From contig NW_026526025.1 of NCBI RefSeq assembly GCF_010183535.1, forward strand, positions 124,001 through 188,000: a stretch of DNA of 64,000 bases, read 5' to 3'. The stretch is from Caenorhabditis remanei (Eukaryota; Nematoda; Chromadorea; Rhabditida; Rhabditidae). Made by a program: the position numbers and the translations under genes. Below are positions 55,791-64,000 of this stretch, in pieces. Below the pieces are notes generated by a model. That model was not told where the DNA came from, searched no databases, and saw only the letters and a list, made by a program, of their open reading frames with translations. Each line of letters starts with the position of its first letter. Position 1 is the first letter of the stretch.

Positions 55791-56901
55791 GATAGTCTTT
55801 GAAATCCGATTCTGGGATCCATGAGTTGAATGAGTCGTCGTAGCCTTTGAAACTGACCAAACACTCCCGAATGCCCTTCCTGGTCCGTTTTCTAATGATT
55901 CGGTCAATTTCATAGAAATCATCAGGTTTGTTGTAGATTACCATTTCTTCCTCGTACCAGATTCCATCCACCTCTCGATCGAGTGTATCAGCCAAAATGT
56001 ATGCTGGGATGTCATATGGAATAACCTTGATGACTTTGAAAATTTCTTCAGACCACTTTGCTCTTGTACCCTTTGCGAATGGTGAATTGTCCATCAGGAC
56101 ACGTACCGTGTTCCCAATTTTGAATTTGGCGACTTTTCTTGTGGGTGATCCATAGAGACGTTTCCAAATTTCGGTAGCATTTTCCCAAGAAACTTTTTTA
56201 GGAGAAGTTCCAAGTGACGTCATGAATTTGGCATTAAGACCTTCAACGACTTCAGGCAAAACTCGGGTCCACTCAAAACTCTTTGTGGTCGTAAACCATT
56301 TTTCCAGCTGTCTCTTGATGCGCATGATGGCGTTTTCGGCATAACAAGCCTTCACGTTGGTGTTTTTGGGGTTCAGGTGAATGATGCCTAGGTTTTTGCA
56401 AAGTTTCCGAAACTGTTTGCCCATAAACTCGGTACCTGGAAATTGAAAATGGGGTAAATCAATAATTTCAGACTCACCTTTATCGGTATACAGCTTGCTT
56501 GATATCCTCCACTTTGACCGCAAAATTTCTTCATAAGCCTTTGTAACTGTGGCACATTCTTTATTTTTGAGTGGTCTGGCAAACACATAGCGGCTAAAAA
56601 CGTCCACAACCACCAGAATGTAGCAGAAACCTTGGTTGTGGGACTTTAGAGTTGGTAGCATGGCGAGATCTGCCATATGATGGCTATCCGGACCTGTAGC
56701 TACCCATTTGTTGTGTTGAATGAACTTGGACTTTGGAAAATGTCTAGTGTAGGCATCATTTGTGTGGAGATAGGCGACAACTTGTTTCCTCTGAATGTCG
56801 GGGTGAACTTTTCGAGCCTGCTTCAAGAGGGTTGACACACTACGTAGACCACTTTTGGGATCCGAGTAAAGACGTTCAAGGGTTTCCTCTAGCTTCTCCA
56901 T
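55783..56901 (-). CDS. Maverick integrase with chromodomain
   Basis: Two exons (56901-56478, 56435-55783) give 358 residues; the 42-bp intron (gtgagt...ttccag) is also in frame and open, so an unspliced form could be read. The N-terminus contains the zinc-less helical region, then the DDE core: Asp in HHMADLAML, Asp in LYTDKGTEF, Glu in YAENAIMRIKRQLEKW. The C-terminal 45 residues are a chromodomain (YEIDRIIRKR, then CLVSFKGYDDSFNSWIPE), which may guide insertion to methylated histones. No lesion is seen; this is one of the best preserved genes of the element. Confidence 0.9.
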   Translation of the reverse strand: MEKLEETLERLYSDPKSGLRSVSTLLKQARKVHPDIQRKQVVAYLHTNDAYTRHFPKSKFIQHNKWVATGPDSHHMADLAMLPTLKSHNQGFCYILVVVDVFSRYVFARPLKNKECATVTKAYEEILRSKWRISSKLYTDKGESEIIDLPHFQFPGTEFMGKQFRKLCKNLGIIHLNPKNTNVKACYAENAIMRIKRQLEKWFTTTKSFEWTRVLPEVVEGLNAKFMTSLGTSPKKVSWENATEIWKRLYGSPTRKVAKFKIGNTVRVLMDNSPFAKGTRAKWSEEIFKVIKVIPYDIPAYILADTLDREVDGIWYEEEMVIYNKPDDFYEIDRIIRKRTRKGIRECLVSFKGYDDSFNSWIPESDFKDYHG

Positions 56902-57530
56902 CGCGTAACACTAAAACTTCGTGGTGATGCACGGGTTCGGTATTTCCGTCGTGGGTTGAGAATGAAACGTTCGGGGAAATCGGTTTTTTTCAGCTCTTCA
57001 GATAGCAGTGCTAAACTTGGTTGCACTCCATGTAATGGTGTCTCATTGGTCAAATCGTCGGCAATCCGCTTAATGTTGTGAATCGTGATTGGGTTACCAA
57101 AAATCATTAGTTTTCCAGTACTCTTGTCAAGTTGGAAAATATTTGGAAATTTCCCGATATGCTCCAAAAAGCGCTTTTTGGCAATTTCAGGGGTGATGAG
57201 TGGTGCAGTTGTGGTATCACTAGTCGGTTGTGGGTCGTGAAGGCTTGAACGGCGTGTGCGTGGTGGTGGTTGTTGTGGACTTGGCGGTGTTGGTGTAAAT
57301 ATAGTGTTCTCTGTCACACTGGGGGTTTCTTCGGATGCTTCAGGCTCCTCCTGGGTGTCTAGTCGGGTTTTCACAATGTTGGTCAAGTGTGATCGTAAAT
57401 GAGCCACTTTGGAATCGTTATCAAGAGGGGCTTTCAGCAGTTTGTCAACGGTTTCTTCTGGAGCTTTTTGACGTGAAATGAGATCTTCATGCTCTTCGAT
57501 GGTCAGAAGTACATATTTACCGTAGGACAT
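56889..57530 (-). CDS. Conserved Maverick protein of unknown function
   Basis: About 213 residues starting MSYGKYVLLTIEEHEDL. The N-terminal KYVLL...L region, the VDKLLKAPLDNDSKVAHL segment, a Pro/Thr-rich linker, and the C-terminal part (KKRFLEHIGKFPNIFQLD then GNPITIHNIKRIADDL) follow the layout of a hypothetical protein found beside integrase in many Polintons and adintovirus-like elements. Its stop overlaps the integrase start. Confidence 0.65.
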   Translation of the reverse strand: MSYGKYVLLTIEEHEDLISRQKAPEETVDKLLKAPLDNDSKVAHLRSHLTNIVKTRLDTQEEPEASEETPSVTENTIFTPTPPSPQQPPPRTRRSSLHDPQPTSDTTTAPLITPEIAKKRFLEHIGKFPNIFQLDKSTGKLMIFGNPITIHNIKRIADDLTNETPLHGVQPSLALLSEELKKTDFPERFILNPRRKYRTRASPRSFSVTRWRS

Positions 57531-57876
57531 GTTCAAGAATGGAAGAGGCAGCGGAAATCAGAATTGGCAAAAGAGCAATGACTGGGCTTCCACCAGTTTG
57601 TACCAAAAATTCGCGAGTCTTGTCCAAATCACGAAGTTGTGCCAAACGTCGTAAATTTTCCGACTCTGGTCTTAATTTTCGGACATTTTCTTGGGATAGC
57701 GGTAGATTACCGTTCAGCGTGTTGAAAATCAGGTCCACCAGACAAATGATTGAGTTTTCAGGCAATGCATCAATTAGGGCAAGGCGGGTAGTTTGGTCTT
57801 TGGCTGAGGAAACAGCCAATATTTGGTTAAAAGTCTCCAAGTCCCATTCAGGTTTACGACTTTGGGATGAAGACAT
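57517..57876 (-). CDS. Small conserved Maverick protein
   Basis: The preferred Met at 57876 gives 119 residues. The end (LRRLAQLRDLDKTREFLVQ, then TGG and a hydrophobic tail with LLPILISAAS) follows the 'LR.L.....RR..L.qkGGf...LL' pattern of small proteins in Polintons and related viruses. The frame is open a further 75 codons upstream to 58101, possibly with its own first exon. The end overlaps the next gene by about 14 bases. Confidence 0.65.
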   Translation of the reverse strand: MSSSQSRKPEWDLETFNQILAVSSAKDQTTRLALIDALPENSIICLVDLIFNTLNGNLPLSQENVRKLRPESENLRRLAQLRDLDKTREFLVQTGGSPVIALLPILISAASSILEHVLR

Positions 57877-58101
57877 GGGTAATTTTGTTGGGTAGGAGGT
57901 TATCCCGGAAACGTAACTCTTCAGGACACGATTTGTGAAGGTCAATGAGTAGCTTTGAGGTGCCGGGAAATTTTTCACGTCTCTGAAAATTCTGAGACGG
58001 TTCACGACTATGCTTCTACATTTATGCTCTTGCGAAGTCAAGTCTCTGATGTTTGAATTTCGTTCCCTATTCATTAAGCTATTGTTCCCAGAAATTTTCA
58101 T

Positions 58102-60415
58102 AACTTTCCGTGCGACTCCAATTTAATCAGGCTAGTGACAAACTCCATGTATGCAGCTACAAAAACTGAACGACAATCATTGTAGTCAACTCCCAAATAG
58201 CGATCAATGAAAAATTTGCACAGATGTACACAAAACTGGCTACACCATTCTACAGTTCGAGTAGTGATGAGCATGCCGTGTAGTGATGAGCATGCTGCAA
58301 CTTCACGCGCGTAGTGACAACTTCAAACAAGACGTCGTGGAGTACATTGGAAATGCACCAACGAAACATGTCGCAAGACAGTTTTTTCGATTGATGCTCA
58401 GAACCACTTTCATCATCATCATCAATTATCCACTCTTTGAATTTTTCGTACCTGGATGTTTACGAAGGTTTGACACAGCGGAACCTCAAATGGATAACAC
58501 TTTGGATCAGAACTATAGAGTTCAATTTTGTACAAGCAATCAAGAGGTTTACAAAGGACCATCCACTCCAGCAAAATGATGACAACACGACACATCACAC
58601 AAGCTTCACATTTTTGAAAACCCTAGACGCGTGTGTGTGTGAAATTTTCGCAGTTTATTGTTTCAACCGTGACCACAATTTACACAGGAGATCCAATTAT
58701 CGATTGTTCCATCATTCTTGGCACTCGACTGACTGAAATTCACTTCGATGAACTCAAAACATCATTTACAGATATGTCAGATTATACAGACACCTCAGTT
58801 TTCGTGATCCGGTTTCATTGACAATCTTAACGCGTCATTCCACAATCATGGGGAGAACGAAACGTGCGACACAGTCATTGCGGTGAAGAAGTGACTATGA
58901 TTTTCCAAACCCATTGGAAAATCGATATAAAGACGTTAGTGGATTGATCAAAAACGAAAAAATTGTGTCGAGGTGGACACCATTCACCAACTATGATGTG
59001 GTTGAGTGAAATCACCCATACAGGAGCAAAAGTTTGCAAATTATGAACGAGGAGGCACTTGATTGCAGTGAGTGTTCACCAATTTCCTCATGTGGGTGTT
59101 CACCGATCAGCTAAAAGTGTAGTGCATTTGTGTTTGAGGTCACAACAAAATACGTGAAGGACCATGCATCATCCTGAAAACAACTTGTGTACTCTCTGCA
59201 TCAAACTTAAGACTGCTTGTGCAAAACCCAGGTCAATTTCAAAAATTTCTTCTGTAAACTTTCCGTAACCCTATGAATTATCGGCGTGAATGCTCTTTCA
59301 CAATCAAACTTACTTGAACGGCTACGCAACCACTTAAAAACTACTGGGGGAATGCTACAACGTGGTCAAATCTTCTTCAAATTTCTTGTAAGCTTCGAAT
59401 CACGGTCAAAAGTAATTCTGCAAACACGACACCATCAACATCAACAGTCATGAAACATCATTATCATTGAGTATTCATTGTCGTTACCACATCCTACACA
59501 AGCCACACTGCAGCACTTCTTTGCTAGGCTCGATTGTTCAGAATGGGTTGCTGTAGTCAATGTTTTCCTTTTGCTCAATGCGAATCAGTGCAACGTCAGT
59601 GCAATGTCAATGCAACGCCATCAACAGTTTAAAGTCTTCAGACTTCACTCTCAAATAGCTGATACCAACCAACAACCCAACGCTGTCAAGTCGATCCACA
59701 GTAGACTAAATCTTTCAGCAGGCACTCCGTACAATGGGAACGTCGTCAAACGACTAAACTAGTGGCACTCAATTTTAACCGCTAGCAAACAAGTAACTCA
59801 GTGCATCAAGCTCACTATACTTAAATTTCCAAATTTTGGAACTCAGATCATGAATGATGCAAGCATCTCAAGCGTAAATTGACAAATGAGAATGCATTCA
59901 CACAGTTTTTCAAATGTAGTCTTCATACAGTTTTCCAACTCAAGTCGAGTCATGAAGGAGAGTGTCTCAAAATTCTCAAAAATGAATCGCTTGATTGTCC
60001 TCATGCATCAGCGAAGCATTCACCCGTATCGAAACTGACTTTTGCTGAATCACGAGATCAGCTTCCATTGTAGGAAACAGTGATGTACTGAAAATCAATT
60101 ACAATTTCAAGAATCGTGGAGATCACGTAATGTTTCTCTATATCTGAACGGATGCTTAACGAATTGAACGAAGAGTGGCAAAACTGTGCAGAGCACCATA
60201 CCCATCGTGTGTGACCACGAAAAGATCCTTCACAAGTTGGAACTGTGAAAAATTTTGGGGTTGGCTTCGCAAGCGCAGAAAACCACTTCAAACATTGCAA
60301 ACTGACGTAGTCTCTCTCCAAGAACAGAAAATCAGACTCACACACATGAAAACTGTGAGAAACGACGAAGTGGACACCAAACTCAAAAATTGTAACGCAG
60401 CACATAGTGGTTTGA
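58102..60415. other. Gene-poor centre of the Maverick
   Basis: Between the divergent blocks. Open frames of 60-120 codons exist on both strands but none has a recognised domain or TTTCAG-type splice chain. The base composition differs from host intergenic DNA (richer in CA/CAC words). It may hold regulatory DNA, a replication function or a decayed cargo gene. Confidence 0.5.
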
Positions 60416-60499
60416 TGACTCATCAGAACCGAAGGTTTGCCACCCTGAAAGTGACGTCATACGATGACTCATCAGTGATGACTCATATGTGATGACTCA
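60416..60499. promoter_or_regulatory. Cluster of bZIP sites (AP-1 and CRE)
   Basis: TGACTCA occurs at 60416, 60465, 60479 and 60493, and the palindromic CRE TGACGTCA at 60452, all within 84 bp. A reverse copy TGAGTCA is at 60631. These are consensus sites for Fos/Jun- and CREB/ATF-type bZIP factors. The cluster lies about 460-540 bp upstream of the polymerase start and next to TATA-like sequences at 60519 and 60552. Confidence 0.7.
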
Positions 60500-60779
60500 C
60501 TTTGTCGAGATTCAAGTGTATATGAGAATTAGCCGACAGAGCAAAGGTATATATGGCTATCGGCCAGTAGAGCAAGGAATTCTGCATATTCCGTGGAAAC
60601 CGACCATGTTTGATTGAGGAAAGATGGAAATGAGTCATCACGCCGGGGCAAAAACTCTCAATTTTACCAGGTTTCCGATGGGTCAATGAAATAAGGAGAA
60701 ATTTGCGCTATGTAGGCAGATTATGGTGCAAACTGACAAATCTGGGGATGATTGAACACAACAGACAAGAATCAAGGGG

Positions 60780-60787
60780 TATATAAG
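60780..60787 (+). promoter_or_regulatory. TATA box for polymerase gene
   Basis: TATATAAG, about 165 bp before the polymerase ATG and followed by a (CAT/CAC)n stretch at 60867-60911 in the presumed leader. Identity as TATA box is by consensus only. Confidence 0.5.
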
Positions 60788-60952
60788 TCAATCAGCGCAA
60801 ACCATAAACCATATCACACTTCATTCCGAAGTGAACGTCATTGATTTTCGAGACGTGATTTACTGTGATCATCATCATCATCACCATCACCATCACCATC
60901 ATCACCATCAGTCTTGACCTTGTGCTGATTTTCAAGAAGATCTACAACCACG

Positions 60953-63900
60953 ATGCTTGAAAACTTTGAAGAGGTGAGTGTAGATGTTTCTGGTGTCGTC
61001 ACTAACGTCAATGTTTACCAGGAGCAAATTGGTGGAGCAAAGGTCCGTGTTTTGGGGGTCCTTGAAAAGAAACCCGAGGGTAATTTCGAAGGTCTACTGA
61101 ATTCGCGCACGCTATCCTTAGAACTTCCTGACTCATCCGCGAGGTCCTGAAATATTTGCTGAAACCTTGATTGAGCTCGTTCATCGCTATGACCCATTCA
61201 ACAATCCTCGCACAAAAGTGGGTATCGTATTTGAATCACCCGAGATTCCTGAAAGCATTGGGTTTGTGCTATCAACCGATTGGCCGGATCAAAGTTGAAA
61301 ACATTGTTGAAAGTCTTGCCCGTCAGTCACAATCAAACAAGTCCGTTTTGGAACTTGAAACTCCAAAAATCACGGCCAGATTTACATACCTCAATCTGCC
61401 AGCTGGTACCGGTAAACGTCGCTTCGACACTGGCAAAATCTTGGAACTCACTGCATTTGAAAAACGACGAAAATCAAGTGAATCGGAACGTGAGATGAAC
61501 GAGGAATTGCCCAAAGTCAAACAACTCAGATCCAACATCATGCCGAACGAAGGTAAAATTCTACGAGCATCGTTGTTCAGGTCAATATCATCATCGACTT
61601 GTTTTCAGTGATCGAAGATTGTCTGGTTCATGCATTGTACCAAACCCTGATGTACCACAAGTGGAAACTCTGTAGAACCCTGGAAAACAAGAACAAGTAC
61701 CGCAGTGCCGTGAGAAAGACTTTTAAGCGACCACGAATTTGTCCAGAAGTTTACGAAGCGGTGAAAGCAATGAAGGAGGTAAGATTCAGGGCACACACAA
61801 CAACTATATTTCAGAAAACTTACAGCAAGCAGGTGTTTCGAAATCGTCAAACTTCTGCAGGATGGACGTTGAGCGCTTTCAAAACACAGTTTTTGCCGGA
61901 ACACATCAGCTGATTGTATTTGTGAAGAACTCAACCATCCCCTTCTACTCAAGACCATACGTGGGCGAGAAAAAACAACTGGCTCTGTACTTGGACGATG
62001 GACACTATAGAGGTGTAAGAAGTATTTGTGCGCTACTCCGTACCGATTACTATTGTGCTCTCTGCAATAGAGGTTATCGCAGTACTGCGTTGCACTATAA
62101 ATGTCCACTGGTGCATCGTTTATGTGGTCAGCGTCAACGTAATTGTCCTGTCACAGAGAGTGACCAGCCAACTCGATGCAAGACATGCACCGTGTTATTC
62201 AAATCTCAAATCTGCTATGAGAATCACATCAAAAAAGGTAGGCACATGGTTGTAGGAACGCTCCAGCTGCTCAACATCATTTCATTCAGGTCCACAGAAT
62301 GGCAAAAGTCGATGTGAGTACACGAAAGTGTGTAGGAAATGCGAAGGCATCTACTACACGAACAAAGGCAATGCGCACAAGTGCGGGGAGAAATGGTGCT
62401 ATCGCTGCAACTGCCAAAGAATGATGCCACACAGCTGTTTCATGCCGGTTTCAAAGAAGAATGAGAAAAAGCTGACACGACGTCGTGTATATTTCGACAT
62501 TGAGGTTTGTACATCACCAAATTTGTGCTCACAACCCAAAATTACAGAGCAGAGCTGACGAATCAACTGGACAGCAACACCCCGTCTTGTTTGTGGCTCT
62601 CCGTTGTTGCTCAGACTGCTCAACCATCATCCCAAATGACATTGAACAAGCAAGAAACATGAAGTGCTCGAAATGTGCACCCGATGGACGATTGAAAGTC
62701 ATTGAGTGTATCACCACCGAGAATCGAAATGTGAATGTTGGAAGTCAGATGACAAAGTGGTTGTTTGCTGACCACCACCGAGGAGCTGTCGTCGTGGCAC
62801 ACAATGCATCTGGGTAAATCGGGGTGTTGGTTCCTATACATGGTATATTTCAGCTACGATGGTCAATTCATTCTTGAAAATTTGATTGCCAGCAACAAAG
62901 CTTCACCAAAGCTTGTCATGGACGGAACCAAGTTGATTTTCATGGAGTACAATGGAGTAAAACTTCTCGATTCAATCCGATACCTGTCCATGAGTCTGAG
63001 TTCACTTGGAAAGACGTTCAACGTGGATTCCGTCAAGGGGTAAGATGGTGCGAGAGCAAAGTGAAGCTAATGTTAAAATTTTACAGGGATTTTCCGGTGC
63101 TGTTCATCAAACCCGAAAACTACACTTACGTGGGGCCACTTCCTGATGACCATCACTACGCGATGGACAACAAATCGTCGGTGGTCAAAGAGCAGCTTTC
63201 AACATTCCTGAGTGCTCAACGAGCTGAAGGCAAAATTTTCAACTTTGTCGAAGAGATTTTCAAGTATTGCTACAACGACGTATACATTCTGGCAACATCG
63301 ATGGGACTCTTCGAGAGGGAATTTGAAAAAATCACCAACGTCTGCCTTCTGGAGGTAAGTTTCAGTGAAAAATTTGTACCGATCACACACGACCACGTTC
63401 AGGAGTCTACAACGGCTGCGTCAGCAGCTGCTCTCGTGTTTCGTCGAAACCACTTGGATTCAGAAAAGCCAATCGTCTTGGATGTGAAACCGTCGATATC
63501 GATGAATGCATCACAAGTCAGTCAAAAATATTTGGCGTGGTTCGCTTCCAAAGAGGGTGTACAGCTGAACATGTCAACCACGTATGGCGAAGAAAAGTAA
63601 GTGGAGTCTACAATCTCACAGCAGATCATGCAAAATTTTCAGATTGACAGGTACAGGGTGGACGGTTTTGTACCTCAATGTCCAAAATATCCTCAAGGAC
63701 TCATCATTGAATTTTTCGTAAGTGAACAAAGCTACGGGATTCTCAAATGATCACGATTGCAGGGTTGCTACTGGCATGCACACGATTGCACCTATTCAGA
63801 AGAATCCATGATTGGTTGTGAAAGTGCCAAAGAAATTCGCTTGAAAGATGAGGAACGTTTGAGTGCACTACGTGAATTTCACCCTGTCAAAGTTGTTTGG

Positions 63901-64000
63901 GAATGTGAAGTGAAGAAGAAGCTTCAGAGAAATCCTGAGATGGCCGCATTTTTTCAAGACTATGAAGCTGTGGTAAGATTTCGATGCATATGCAATCTGT
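60953..64000 (+). CDS. Maverick protein-primed family B DNA polymerase (partial)
   Basis: Many small exons separated by 40-60 bp introns. The N-terminal part (KVGIVFESPEIP, then QSQSNKSVLELETP) changes frame near 61140 and 61290, so the 5' end appears damaged or misread. Clear exons follow: 61610-61778, 61826-62236, then segments with a Cys/His-rich zinc-binding region (CALCNRGYRS, HYKCPLVHRLC), the exonuclease motif VYFDIE, AHNASGYDGQF, the YCYNDVYIL exonuclease III motif, and GCYWHAHDC near 63760. Together these are the 5' two-thirds of Polinton polB; the palm motifs lie beyond the window. The gene replicates the element DNA from a protein primer. Confidence 0.85.

Larger units (their letters stand above)
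50650..64000. mobile_element. Maverick/Polinton virus-like transposon (partial)
   Basis: The diagnostic set is present: protein-primed family B polymerase, retroviral-type integrase with chromodomain, adenovirus-type cysteine protease, major capsid, penton-like and core-like proteins, and small conserved Maverick proteins. Genes form two divergent blocks around 58.1-60.9 kb. Leftward genes overlap by 8-20 bases or are separated by a few bases. The left boundary is uncertain (near 50.2-50.7 kb). The right side, with the rest of the polymerase, presumably the packaging ATPase and the other terminal repeat, lies beyond the window. Confidence 0.93.

Overview
The window is nuclear DNA of a Caenorhabditis-type nematode. 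It is AT-rich, genes carry very short introns (about 42-60 bp) ending in TTTCAG-like acceptors, several first exons begin just after an acceptor (as in spliced-leader trans-splicing), and the families are typical of nematodes: FBA_2 F-box proteins, DUF3557 proteins and a worm epsin. The mix of expanded families, broken genes and mobile DNA suggests a chromosome arm; the species is not determined.

Layout. 1-9 kb: a degenerate Ulp1-like protease (minus), an array of about five old direct repeats interrupted by a hAT-like element, and an eight-exon protein kinase gene (minus) broken by one stop codon and one lost splice donor. 9-20 kb: palindromic MITEs, an F-box-family gene, an acidic four-exon gene with a possible TFIIS N-terminal-like region, a tRNA-derived SINE, a diverged segmental duplication and an acidic single-exon gene. 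20-28.4 kb: a 1.9-kb inverted-repeat transposon with TTA target duplications and tRNA-like sequences, an intact epsin gene, a 1.43-kb Mutator-like non-autonomous element with 9-bp target duplications, and a 1.3-kb Tc1/mariner element with a broken transposase. 28.4-35 kb: a tandem pair of DUF3557 genes (first frameshifted, second intact) and a decayed FBA_2 fragment. 35-49 kb: two related-looking membrane-protein genes, a protein with two NAA50-like acetyltransferase domains made by internal duplication, the 3' end of a LINE abutting an 18-bp minisatellite, and an intact seven-exon gene of unknown function. 49.8-50.65 kb: tandem repeats and a tRNA-like sequence.

From about 50.65 kb to the window end lies most of a Maverick/Polinton, a virus-like DNA transposon. 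A leftward block encodes (from the centre outward) two conserved small proteins, chromodomain integrase, a small membrane protein, penton-like and core/minor capsid proteins, major capsid protein, a small protein ending in an Argonaute PAZ-like segment, an adenovirus-type cysteine protease, and two short proteins I do not recognise. A rightward block holds protein-primed family B DNA polymerase, cut by the window edge. Between them is about 2.8 kb without recognisable genes, with a tight cluster of bZIP (AP-1/CRE) sites and a TATA box on the polymerase side. Genes in the leftward block overlap or nearly touch, as in a viral genome. Protease, capsid and the polymerase N-terminus carry disabling changes; integrase and several structural genes are open, so this copy looks recently inactivated. 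The packaging ATPase and right terminal repeat are not in the window.

The most unusual signals are the PAZ-like cargo gene inside the Maverick, the bZIP cluster facing its polymerase, the duplicated acetyltransferase, and several non-autonomous element families that can be delimited exactly by their target-site duplications.
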